Of a stretch of 64,000 nt of DNA, positions 8,781 through 16,892 are shown in pieces. The notes under the pieces are model-generated. The model was not told the DNA's origin and searched no databases. It saw only the letters and a list, made by a program, of their open reading frames with translations. A program made the position numbers and the translations under genes. Source of the DNA: Candidatus Pelagisphaera phototrophica (GTDB lineage Bacteria > Verrucomicrobiota > Verrucomicrobiia > Opitutales > Opitutaceae); assembly GCF_014529625.1 (NCBI RefSeq), contig NZ_CP076039.1, forward strand, positions 2,294,001 to 2,358,000. The letters are read 5' to 3'. How positions within the stretch are numbered: the stretch's first letter is position 1; each line of letters starts with the position of its first letter.

Positions 8781-9124
8781 TGCGGCTTATCAGGCCAGGC
8801 GCCACAAGCGGCTTTGGTGGTGGCAAATGGAATCAGTTCCTCGGTCGGGTCGCTTAAGGAAAGCAGCACTCTTTGAGCCCTGTTTTCCGAATCCAATTCG
8901 CCTAGAGCATCCTTAAAGGCCTTGTATCTAAAATCGTCCGTAAACCCGTCTCGTTCGATACGGTCCATGAAGGCCGCGATGTCGATCAGTTTGGCACGAG
9001 CCTCAATGTAGTAGAGCTCAACGGTATTCTGCTTTTCTTTTGGCTTCATAGGAGAATTAACAATATCAGACAAACTTTGTTTTAGGGGCGTTAGTTTGCG
9101 AAGTAATTCACTAGACCAAACCAA
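8777..9124 (-). CDS. Small helical protein coupled to eboB, possibly the EboA-position gene
   Basis: The product has 115 residues, is soluble and is mostly helical, with no signal peptide or membrane segment. It begins MVWSSELLRKLTPLKQSL and ends GAWPDKPQ. The core YYIEARAKLIDIAAFMDRIE and SLSDPTEELIPFATTK look conserved, but I do not recognise a named domain. It overlaps eboB by ATGA, the position that eboA takes in classical ebo clusters. EboA proteins are normally about twice this length, so it may be a substitute or an unrelated companion. It is divergent from the mtnA-type gene, with about 210 bases between the two starts. Confidence 0.75.
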   Translation of the reverse strand: MVWSSELLRKLTPLKQSLSDIVNSPMKPKEKQNTVELYYIEARAKLIDIAAFMDRIERDGFTDDFRYKAFKDALGELDSENRAQRVLLSLSDPTEELIPFATTKAACGAWPDKPQ

Positions 9125-9337
9125 CTAAGGCCCTTCATCAATACAAAATCTCGCGATAGAAATTACCCTCTTTACAGAGCTTTTCGACAGTGGCTCTCTG
9201 ATCAAGTCCATCAAGACCCATGGCAACGTCTCAAATTCTAATTTGCTTAATTCACGTACCCTTTAGAAGGCCCCGCTTCCACTGGGTATTGATTCTTGCT
9301 TTGCTATAGGAGTCTTCTGCCTCCTAATTTCTTCTTT

Positions 9338-10441
9338 ATGAACGTGAACGGCAAGCCCTACCGAACTATCTGGCTCAAAGAAGGAGAGCCTCGCACCATT
9401 CAGATCATCGATCAGCGGAATCTGCCCCACGAATTTAAAATCGAAAACATATCCAGTGTCACTGAAATGGCGAGAGCGATTAAGGAAATGCATGTCCGCG
9501 GGGCGGGGCTAATCGGCGCCGCCGCAGGATTTGGCATGTATCTGGCAACCCTCGAAGCAGAAAAGTCCGAAGACTTTGAGCGATCTCTTCAATCCTCCTA
9601 CGAAACCCTCAAATCGACTCGTCCCACCGCCGTGAACCTCGTTTGGGCGCTTGATCGCCAAATAGACGTCATCGCAGCGGCAGATCGGATATCGGAAAAA
9701 ATCCGCATCGCATTGGAATCCGCCCAGCAGATCGCTGACGAGGATGCCGCCTTCTGCCGAAGAATTGGGGAACACGGGGTCGAGCTCATCAGAGCAATCA
9801 GCCAACCCAAAGACGGAGAACCGGTCAATATTCTGACCCACTGCAATGCGGGTTGGCTCGCTTTCGTGGATTATGGCTCCGCAACCGCGCCCATCTACGC
9901 CGCTCACGACGCGGGTATCGCCGTCCATGTTTACGTCGACGAAACGCGTCCTCGCAATCAAGGAGCTCGTCTAACGGCATGGGAGCTGGGTCAACATGGC
10001 GTGCCCCATACCATCATCGCTGATAACGTCGGTGGACACCTCATGCAGCACGGAATGGTTGATCTAGTACTTACGGGAACCGATAGAACCGCTGTTTCGG
10101 GTGCTGTGGCCAATAAGATTGGCACCTACTTAAAAGCGCTCGCCGCCCAGGACAACGACGTCCCCTTTTACGTAGCACTCCCCTCGTCGACGTTTGACTG
10201 GGACATACGCGATGGTGTCAATGAAATCCCGATCGAGCAAAGAGACGATGAGGAAGTCAGATTCGCAGAAGGTCTTTGCGAGGGACAAATAAAAAGCGTG
10301 CTCCTCTCTCCCGGCACGTCCCCAGCTGCCAACTACGCATTCGACGTCACCCCCGCCCGCCTGGTCACAGGATTAATCACCGAAAGGGGCATCTGCGACG
10401 CCAACGAAGCCTCGATCCGAAAACTGTTTCCGGAAAAGTGA
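9338..10441 (+). CDS. mtnA: S-methyl-5-thioribose-1-phosphate isomerase (MtnA)-family protein
   Basis: The product has 367 residues. The fold is the eIF-2B-like aldose-ketose isomerase family, which in MtnA converts methylthioribose-1-phosphate to methylthioribulose-1-phosphate in methionine salvage. Seen here are MHVRGAGLIGAAAGFGMYLA (51-70), LTHCNAG with the catalytic-type Cys169, YVDETRPRNQGARLTAWEL (199-217), PHTIIADN, and VDLVLTGTDR with the expected Asp249, then VANKIGTY. The substrate loop reads RGAG rather than the RGAPA common in MtnA, so a related sugar-1-phosphate isomerase cannot be excluded. ATG 9338 is chosen because it begins at the usual N-terminus. No other methionine-salvage gene is in the window. 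Confidence 0.8.
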   Translation: MNVNGKPYRTIWLKEGEPRTIQIIDQRNLPHEFKIENISSVTEMARAIKEMHVRGAGLIGAAAGFGMYLATLEAEKSEDFERSLQSSYETLKSTRPTAVNLVWALDRQIDVIAAADRISEKIRIALESAQQIADEDAAFCRRIGEHGVELIRAISQPKDGEPVNILTHCNAGWLAFVDYGSATAPIYAAHDAGIAVHVYVDETRPRNQGARLTAWELGQHGVPHTIIADNVGGHLMQHGMVDLVLTGTDRTAVSGAVANKIGTYLKALAAQDNDVPFYVALPSSTFDWDIRDGVNEIPIEQRDDEEVRFAEGLCEGQIKSVLLSPGTSPAANYAFDVTPARLVTGLITERGICDANEASIRKLFPEK

Positions 10442-10481
10442 ATAGGAATCATCGCACTATAAACCCAATACATTAACCCAT

Positions 10482-10645
10482 TAGTAGCTCGTAGTAGCGG
10501 TATTACGCCGCGATACCAATAGGTCACCCCATCCTTATTCTTACCAGATCTCATCGCGGGACGAGGCATTCGCCATGTTAACAAAACCTCGTCCCAAAAA
10601 TGACCGTCCATGATCGCGGTGTGAAACCGCTCCTGCGAGCTACTA
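10482..10645. repeat. Composite palindromic (REP-like) element, inverted pair
   Basis: Two 33-base arms at 10482-10514 and 10613-10645 are inverted copies of each other with about five or six differences. Their shared core resembles GGAGCGGTTTCACACCGCG. A nested perfect inverted repeat, GGGACGAGG (10558-10566) and CCTCGTCCC (10587-10595), lies between them. Related cores occur at 24291 and 28041. The element fills the space after the mtnA-type gene. The remaining 200 bases up to 10861 show nothing recognisable. Confidence 0.65.
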
Positions 10646-10861
10646 GCATTTCAGGAGAAAGCGATTTCGAGTACGTCAAAACGGCGGAGTGGGACGGTCT
10701 CGCCCTAACCGCATTCCCTGAATTTTCTCGGCATTCACAAAAACATTGTCGCCCATCTCATTATCCCTGAACCTCCAACCATAAACCTCTCAATCTCCTT
10801 CAGTCCTGCTTAGTTCGCACAGCGGTGCACCGATCAATCCCTTACTTTCGCATACCACTTT

Positions 10862-12562
10862 ATGGGCACTTTTCTATCCTTCCTCTTTTTTACCGGTCTG
10901 GTCGGCCTGATCACCTACCTCAAGACTCGACGGGACAACCTGCTCTCCTCAAAAGGCTACTTCCTGGCGGGAAACAGTCTCAATGGATGGGTAATCGCCG
11001 GATCCCTCATGCTCACCAACCTGAGCGCCGCGAATTTCACCGGCATGACCGCCAACGTCTACAAGGGAAACCTATCCCCCATAGCTTGGACGGTAACCGT
11101 CATACCTGTGCTCATCTACTTTTGCTCATTCCTGCTGCCCACGTTTCTCAAGGGAGGTTTTACCACGATTCCAGAGTTTCTGGAAAGCCGATTTAGCAAG
11201 TCCACCCAGCGGATTGTGGCGGTCATGTTTCTGTTTTCCTACATCGTCAGCGCCATGCCGGTTGCTCTCTATGGAGGATCGATCGCCATCAACCATTTGT
11301 TTAACGTTCCTCAGGCGTTCGGTCTTAGCGATGAAATGGCGATATGGATCGTGGTATGGGTGCTTGGCAGCATTGGCAGTGTGTATGCACTTTTTGGAGG
11401 TCTGAAAGGCGTGGCTATTTCAGACACTTTAAACGGAGTCGGTCTTCTTATTGGCGGGGCTCTTGTGTTCATTATCGGCGTCTATCAAGTGGGCGACCAC
11501 AATTTTTTCGAAGGAGCCAAAACGATTCTCACCAAGAACACCGAGATACTCGATGCAGTGGGTGACGTCTCCGATGGGATCCCGTTTTCAGTACTCTTCA
11601 CAGGGATGCTCATTCACAACTTCTTCTTCTGGACAACTAACCAGTTTATAATCCAGCGGACACTCGGGGCCAAGAGCCTTAAAGAGGGTCAAAAGGGCAT
11701 CATGTTGGCTTCGTTCTTCAAAGTTCTGAACGTCCTCTACATCGCATTCCCGGGAATCATCGCCTTTCACCTCTATGGTGCCAATAATTTCGAGAATCCC
11801 GATTTCGTATACCCCACATTGATACGTGATATCATGCCCAACTTTTTCGTCGGCTTCTTCGCTGCCGTCATTTTCGGAACGGTCTTGAGTACTTTCAATT
11901 CCGTCCTGAATAGTTCCGTCACCATTTTCGCATTGGACGTATACAAACCTCTTTTTGGAAAGAATCGAACTGACGACGAGGTCATTCAAAGAAGCAGGCG
12001 CATCGGTCTTGTCATGGCGATTGCCACCATGACCATTGCCCCGTTTATCATGTACTTCCCAGAAGGGATTTTTACATTCATGGTAAAGGTGGACAGCCTT
12101 TTCGGAGCCCCCATATTGATGGCCCTTCTGCTTGGCTATTTTTCACGAAGGACGCCCGCCAAGATCGTCAATATTTGCCTCTGCACCTTCGTCACCGTAT
12201 ACGGCATTCTGATGTTTATTATCCAGCCGGAAATGCATTACCTTCACTACATGGCGATGCTTTTCGTTTTCTTTATATCGCTTGCGCTCCTCCTCTCACG
12301 CTCTAGCCCGGCAACCAAACCCGAGTTCCGTACGATGACCGTCGAAGGCCTAGACCTGCGACCTTGGAAGCACTTCAAACTGGTTAGCGTCATTGCGATG
12401 CTGGTGATGATTGGTGCCTACATTTCCTTTTCCTCATGGGGGCTAGTGGAATCGGACAAGCCTAAAACCATAGAATATGGATACATCGCTATGGGACTCT
12501 TAATCGCAGTTTGCGTGTTCGGCATTCCGCTGTTTCGGAAAAGGGTTTCCAGTGCGGGATAG
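10862..12562 (+). CDS. Sodium:solute symporter (SSS/SLC5 family)
   Basis: The product has 566 residues with about 13-14 predicted membrane segments. It has the SSS-type start with a first helix, the linker KTRRDNLLSSKGYFLAGNSLNGW and the sodium-site region SLMLTNLSAANFTGM. Later helices include the block LSTFNSVLNSSVTIFALDVYKP, the family's conserved core motif of the STxNS type. Members use the sodium gradient to import sugars, sialic acid, polyols or similar solutes, so the substrate cannot be named. The C-terminus has two additional helices. It is followed by a decayed gene and then a hydroxypyruvate isomerase-like gene, which suggests a sugar-acid or polyol substrate. Confidence 0.88.
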   Translation: MGTFLSFLFFTGLVGLITYLKTRRDNLLSSKGYFLAGNSLNGWVIAGSLMLTNLSAANFTGMTANVYKGNLSPIAWTVTVIPVLIYFCSFLLPTFLKGGFTTIPEFLESRFSKSTQRIVAVMFLFSYIVSAMPVALYGGSIAINHLFNVPQAFGLSDEMAIWIVVWVLGSIGSVYALFGGLKGVAISDTLNGVGLLIGGALVFIIGVYQVGDHNFFEGAKTILTKNTEILDAVGDVSDGIPFSVLFTGMLIHNFFFWTTNQFIIQRTLGAKSLKEGQKGIMLASFFKVLNVLYIAFPGIIAFHLYGANNFENPDFVYPTLIRDIMPNFFVGFFAAVIFGTVLSTFNSVLNSSVTIFALDVYKPLFGKNRTDDEVIQRSRRIGLVMAIATMTIAPFIMYFPEGIFTFMVKVDSLFGAPILMALLLGYFSRRTPAKIVNICLCTFVTVYGILMFIIQPEMHYLHYMAMLFVFFISLALLLSRSSPATKPEFRTMTVEGLDLRPWKHFKLVSVIAMLVMIGAYISFSSWGLVESDKPKTIEYGYIAMGLLIAVCVFGIPLFRKRVSSAG

Positions 12563-12660
12563 CGTCTACTTTTAAGCCTAATTTCTTGGTTTTCACAAAT
12601 CTCGAGTTTTCCTTAGTATTATCTTGATAGATAATCACCGCTTCCACGTCCCCTTTGAAC

Positions 12661-13422
12661 ATGGAAAAGGAAACAAATTACCCAAGCTAAAGCGATGCCA
12701 CGGAAGTATCCCCTGAAAACTCCAATCCCGATTCACAGGAAGTAGTCGCTACGACACCACCCAGGACAAAGGAAGCGACCCATACGGCGAGCGACGAGGC
12801 TAAGGTCAAATCCAAGATGAAGCTCCGCCTCGTCGCGATTGGGGGCGCGACCTTCGGGATGATTTTCGGCACAGTGATTGAGATGCTTGTGCAAGGGGCG
12901 ATGGAATCGACCGGTTCCTTCGGCTCCACCCTGGATTCTGTGCTCGAGTAAAAGGAAACTAATTTTACCTCGATCGCGGCAAAACTTTCTGAGCTAGCTG
13001 CCACCAAAGATGAGAAAGAGCGTTCCCGAATCCAGAAGGAATTGGATAGACTCATGAAATCGCAGGAGAAAATCTCGAAATCGATCAACGAGGAACTGGT
13101 TAGTAGCTAAGAGCGAATCGAATCGCTAAGACTAGATTCTCTCGAATTGGCAGGTATGGCAGGCAGTGCCGACGTATGGCTTTAGTCGGGGAAGAGCATA
13201 ACGGTTGGCAATCGACAAAACGTATTTTACGTATTTTAGTTCAATGGGCTGGATTCCTACTACCGGGCAACAGTGAACATTTCAGGAAAACAACACAATC
13301 TTACCTTGAGCGACCTTGTAGAAGCCCCAACTCCCGACGGGAACTGGAAAGCTTTCTATAAACAGAAATACAAAGGCGAAGATAGTAACCACTCAGGCTT
13401 TGATTTTGTACGACCGAAGTGA
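12661..13422 (+). pseudogene. Decayed membrane/coiled-coil protein gene with five in-frame stops and no frameshift
   Basis: One frame runs from ATG 12661 to TGA 13420-13422 (253 codons). It has internal stops TAA 12688, TAA 12949, TAA 13108, TAG 13183 and TAG 13237. The translation between the stops is protein-like and coherent. It has a charged/Thr-rich N-terminus, one glycine-rich membrane segment (KLRLVAIGGATFGMIFG, about codons 60-85), and a charged coiled coil (about 97-148). The C-terminal domain is polar and ends NHSGFDFVRPK. A nine-base tandem duplication (ACGTATTTT twice, near 13220-13238) lies beside the last internal stop. I do not recognise the family. The intact frame with only nonsense changes suggests recent decay, mainly C-to-T at Gln codons, although recoding cannot be ruled out from sequence alone. 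Confidence 0.6.
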
Positions 13423-13493
13423 GCGAAAAACTTGGACACTTTGCTAATCTTCGTGGTCACTAGTGGTATTACTTGTTTAATTCAAATTTTAAT

Positions 13494-14411
13494 ATGGAAG
13501 CAAACTACCCAATCGATCGACGCGAACTTTTGAAGCGAAGCGCCAAAGGCATTATAGGAGGTTCAATCGCTTCTGTCGGGCTCGCCTCCCAAGCGCAGGC
13601 AAATACCACGAGCACCTCATTCGTGACCAACGGACGCATCCGGCAATCCATCATGGGCTGGTGCTTTCGCGATCACATGGATGCGGTGACTCTGGCCAAG
13701 CACTGCAAGGAAATCGGCCTGGTCGCCATGGAAGGTATTTCCGCTGAGCACTATCCCGCTATTATGGAGATGGGCTTGGCAGTGTCACTGGTTTCGGGGA
13801 ATCACGGATTCGCCAAAGGGCCCTGCAACCCCGAATACCACGATCTGGTTGTCAAAGGGCTCACCGAAGGAATCGATTTGGCCAAAAAAGTCGGCTGCCA
13901 GAATGTGATTACTTTTACGGGAATGCGGTTTGACGGAATGGACGATGAAAAAGCGGCCCAAGGCTGCATCGACACCTGGAAAGAAGTACTTCCGCACGCG
14001 GAAAAGAACGGAATCACGATTGTCCTCGAGCACCTCAATTCCCGGGACGACACGCATCCGATGAAAGGACACCCGGGATACTTCGGGGATGACGTGGACT
14101 TTTGTGTCGACTTGATAAAGCGTGTTGGCTCGGAAAACTTTAAACTGCTTTTCGACATCTACCATGTATCGGTAATGAACGGCGACGTCATCCGCCGTAT
14201 ACGGCAATATCACGAATACATCGCTCACTACCACACCGCAGGAAATCCAGGACGAGGGGAACTCGACGACACGCAGGAAATCAATTATCCTCCCATTTTA
14301 AAAGAAATCCTGAAAACGGGATACACTGGATACGTCGCTCAGGAGTTCATTCCCACCTGGGACGACCCCATCGCCGCCCTCCGTCACGCCGCAAAACTCT
14401 GCGACGTATGA
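13494..14411 (+). CDS. Exported hydroxypyruvate isomerase-family TIM-barrel protein
   Basis: The product has 305 residues from ATG 13494; an upstream in-frame start at 13473 would add seven residues. The start MEANYPIDRRELLKRSAKG followed by a Gly/Ala/Ser-rich hydrophobic stretch is a Tat-type signal. The barrel carries the blocks ITIVLEHLNSRDD (metal Glu), GHPGYFGDDVDFCVDLI, KLLFDIYHVSVMNGDVI, HYHTAGNPGRGELDDTQEINYP and VAQEFIPTWD. These match the hydroxypyruvate isomerase (Hyi)/OtnI family closely in spacing. The family interconverts hydroxypyruvate and tartronate semialdehyde or isomerises related 2-oxo sugars-acids. The exported location makes the exact substrate uncertain. A hairpin follows the stop. 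Confidence 0.83.
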   Translation: MEANYPIDRRELLKRSAKGIIGGSIASVGLASQAQANTTSTSFVTNGRIRQSIMGWCFRDHMDAVTLAKHCKEIGLVAMEGISAEHYPAIMEMGLAVSLVSGNHGFAKGPCNPEYHDLVVKGLTEGIDLAKKVGCQNVITFTGMRFDGMDDEKAAQGCIDTWKEVLPHAEKNGITIVLEHLNSRDDTHPMKGHPGYFGDDVDFCVDLIKRVGSENFKLLFDIYHVSVMNGDVIRRIRQYHEYIAHYHTAGNPGRGELDDTQEINYPPILKEILKTGYTGYVAQEFIPTWDDPIAALRHAAKLCDV

Positions 14412-14430
14412 ATTTCCATATCTCGTAGGA

Positions 14431-14449
14431 GCCCCCGACTTTCGGGGGC
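14431..14449 (+). terminator. GC-rich hairpin after the isomerase gene
   Basis: GCCCCCGA (14431-14438) and TCGGGGGC (14442-14449) form a perfect eight-base stem with a three-base loop, 20 bases after the stop. No run of T follows, so it would be a weak intrinsic terminator or an RNA-stabilising end. Confidence 0.55.
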
Positions 14450-14484
14450 GTCTACAGATTCAGTCTTCAAACTCAATCATCACC

Positions 14485-15117
14485 ATTACAAACTCACTTC
14501 AATTACCTGAACGCTGCGGGGCGATTCTTCTTCCCAGTGCGACTCTTTTTCCGCAAGGCGTCCAGCCGTTACACATTTTCGAACCACGGTATCGGGAAAT
14601 GCTGGACGATGCGCTTCAATCCCACTGCATGATTTGCATGGGAACGCTCACTTCGGAAGAGACCGACAATCCACAAGAGTGCACCGCGCCCGTTGGGACC
14701 GTCGGTCTGATTAGAGCCTCTCGAGAACAAACGGATGGACGCTCGAATCTCATCCTTCACGGAGTGCTGCGTGTCGAATTTACGGATTGGCTATTCGAAA
14801 AAGACTATCCATTTGCTGCAATTCAACCGGCTCCCTCGGTTTCGGTTCCCGAATCCGAAACTCAGGCGGTCGTCGATGACCTGCGCAGTGCCGTCTACCT
14901 GGCTTTACAAAACTTTCCGGATGCGATCGCTGAACAGGTTAAAAATGCCGTCGAGCAAGTAGCCCAAAGCCCAGCTGCATTCGCCGATGTAATCGCTCAG
15001 CAGTTCATTCTCGATCCCGCAATGCGCAGGGAGCTTTTGGAGGAACCCAGCGTTAAAAAGCGCTTTGACAAGCTCGTGCACGAATTGCGAAACGCTGAAC
15101 GGGACGACCGCAATTAG
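14485..15117 (+). CDS. LON substrate-binding-domain protein with no ATG at its expected start
   Basis: The product has about 210 residues. It matches the N-terminal (PUA-like) LON domain: an ILLPSATLFPQG block, then PLHIFEPRYREML, the family's signature, then a beta-rich region through GLIRASREQ and a helical C-terminus. The frame contains no ATG, GTG or TTG before the signature. The first ATG (14599) falls after FEPRYRE and would remove the first strands of the fold. ATT at 14485 gives a family-like N-terminus, so either an ATT start is used or the start codon has been lost. Stand-alone LON-domain proteins are not proteases, and their role is poorly known. Confidence 0.65.
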   Translation: MTNSLQLPERCGAILLPSATLFPQGVQPLHIFEPRYREMLDDALQSHCMICMGTLTSEETDNPQECTAPVGTVGLIRASREQTDGRSNLILHGVLRVEFTDWLFEKDYPFAAIQPAPSVSVPESETQAVVDDLRSAVYLALQNFPDAIAEQVKNAVEQVAQSPAAFADVIAQQFILDPAMRRELLEEPSVKKRFDKLVHELRNAERDDRN

Positions 15118-15154
15118 TTTGAGTCTGGGCAGGTGGTTCTAGCTCCAACAAACC

Positions 15155-15175
15155 GGCGTGCCGGGCCGTCACGCC
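15155..15175. terminator. Hairpin downstream of the LON gene
   Basis: GGCGTG (15155-15160) and CACGCC (15170-15175) form a perfect stem about 40 bases after the LON stop, followed by CTACC. The tail CGCCCTACC recurs at about 35149-35157 and 49840-49848, so this may be part of a dispersed intergenic repeat as well as a terminator. Confidence 0.35.
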
Positions 15176-15308
15176 CTACCCTTCATCCGATCTACAAAAT
15201 TTGAGACAATAATTGCGAAGTTTATTCCAATTTGCTAGGTGTATAGTTACCGAATCAGCTATTGCCCGTGAAATATCGCTTCAATCTCTTTAAAACCAAA
15301 GGTTTCTT

Positions 15309-16622
15309 ATGATCATCGACCCTATATCGAGACGCAAATTCATCAAAACGACTGGTGCTGCCAGCGTTGCTTCCCTCCTCGTCGGAGCCCAGAACCTCCA
15401 CGCTGCTGGAGCGAACGATAAAATTAGAATTGGCCTCATCGGACTGGGTGGTCGCGGCTGCAGAGCCGGCATCATCGACTGTGCGGAAGCGGATTCCAAT
15501 ATCGAGCTAGTCGCCATGGGGGACCTGTTTCCCGATCATCTCGAGGATGCCAAAGAGCGAATTCGCCAGAGCATGGCGAAGCGCAACCTTCCCTTCAAAG
15601 ACATCTACAAGGTAACGACAGACACGATGTTCTCAGGCTTCGACGCTTACAAGAAGGTCATCGCCTGCGACGTCGATCTTATCATCCTCACCACTCCGCC
15701 CGTTTTCCGACCCCTCCACTTCAAGGCAGCGGTCGAGGCAGGCAAGCACGTCTTCATCGAAAAGCCGGTCGCTGTCGATCCAGTTGGAGTGCGAGACATC
15801 ATCAATACATCCAAGCTCGCCGAAGCCAAAGGACTGACCGTAGTCGCGGGTACGCAAATGCGCAGAGCGCGGCACATCATGGCTGGGATTGAGCAGATTC
15901 GCGAAGGTGCCATGGGCGATATTCTGTCTGGACAATCAACTCGTATAGGCGGGGCCTTGTCTAACTGGCGCCAGAGCGAAGCGATCCGTTCTAAGAGTTG
16001 GTCCGATATGGAATGGCAGCTGCGCCGCTGGCTATTCACTACGTGGGGATCCGGAGACTTTATCGTGGAGCAGCACGTGCACAACCTTGACCTCGTTGAC
16101 TGGGTCATGGGCTCGCATCCCGTCAAAGCGATCGGCACGGGTGGACGGCAAAACCGCACCGACTCTATATACCCCAATGTATGGGATCACGTGTCCGTTG
16201 AATACGAATACGCCAACGGAGCACGGGTCACACACATCGGATCTCAGATCGATGGGGTTAGCTCGAGAAACGATATGCGGATCGATGGCACTGAAGGACG
16301 CCTCTTTCTCAGCTTTGCCAAGGTCACCATTGAGGGTAAAAAGCCATTCAAATACGATGGTCCTAGACCCAACCCCGCCGTACAGGAATATAAAGATACG
16401 CTAGACGCGATTCGCTCCGGAAACACTATCAACGAAGGCAAACGAATCGCTCAAAGTACCATGACCGCCATTCTTGGCCGTATGGCCGCCTACACCGGTC
16501 GCAACCTTAGCTGGGACTGGGCCATGAACGCATCTAAACTGGACCTGACTCCTAAGGAATGGAAATTCGGAGACCATGCGATCGCGCCGGTGGCGGTACC
16601 CGGTGTAACAAAGTTGGTTTAG
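15309..16622 (+). CDS. Tat-exported Gfo/Idh/MocA family oxidoreductase
   Basis: The product has 437 residues. The Tat signal contains SRRKFIKTTG (7-16) and a hydrophobic Ala/Val stretch ending AAGA. The Rossmann nucleotide site is IGLIGLGGRG (41-50), and the family signature EKPVAVDP is at 151-158. The second half holds the substrate domain with WGSGDFIVEQHVHNLDLVDWV. Exported Gfo/Idh/MocA enzymes carry tightly bound NAD(P) and act on sugars or aminosugars, for example the glycoside hydrolase-like family 109. The long C-terminal tail after residue 400 is usual for the verrucomicrobial members. It is followed by an SSS symporter, so the pair may process and import the same sugar. Confidence 0.88.
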   Translation: MIIDPISRRKFIKTTGAASVASLLVGAQNLHAAGANDKIRIGLIGLGGRGCRAGIIDCAEADSNIELVAMGDLFPDHLEDAKERIRQSMAKRNLPFKDIYKVTTDTMFSGFDAYKKVIACDVDLIILTTPPVFRPLHFKAAVEAGKHVFIEKPVAVDPVGVRDIINTSKLAEAKGLTVVAGTQMRRARHIMAGIEQIREGAMGDILSGQSTRIGGALSNWRQSEAIRSKSWSDMEWQLRRWLFTTWGSGDFIVEQHVHNLDLVDWVMGSHPVKAIGTGGRQNRTDSIYPNVWDHVSVEYEYANGARVTHIGSQIDGVSSRNDMRIDGTEGRLFLSFAKVTIEGKKPFKYDGPRPNPAVQEYKDTLDAIRSGNTINEGKRIAQSTMTAILGRMAAYTGRNLSWDWAMNASKLDLTPKEWKFGDHAIAPVAVPGVTKLV

Positions 16623-16892
16623 GGATAACAGTTTCGGCTAGCGCTGGGAAAAACATCGAGTACGGTAAAATTATGCCGTGTAGCAGATCGTGCCGTCAAG
16701 TTCCTAGAACATCGAGGGATTCTAAGGTAGCGGGCGAAGCGATCGGCTCCCCGGAGTCACAACACGCTTCAAGTTACTTACTCATAAAGAAAAAGTCGGA
16801 TCGGCGGGCTTCACAAAGTTCCTCTCCGATAAAGGCTTGAGTCCAGGTCGGGATTGGCGACCTTGTTTTGGTTCCGCAACGCCTCTTTCCCT

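Noticed and set aside
10482-10645. Inverted pair as a CRISPR array or insertion sequence
   Set aside because: There are only two arms, inverted not direct, without regular spacers, and no transposase frame lies between them.
12687-13088. 133-residue antisense frame on the minus strand over the decayed membrane-protein gene
   Set aside because: It is Ser-rich, has no recognisable motif and is the complement of a frame with clear membrane and coiled-coil design.
15633-16235. Long antisense frames inside the Gfo/Idh/MocA gene
   Set aside because: They mirror codon bias of the sense gene and show no domain, signal or start context.
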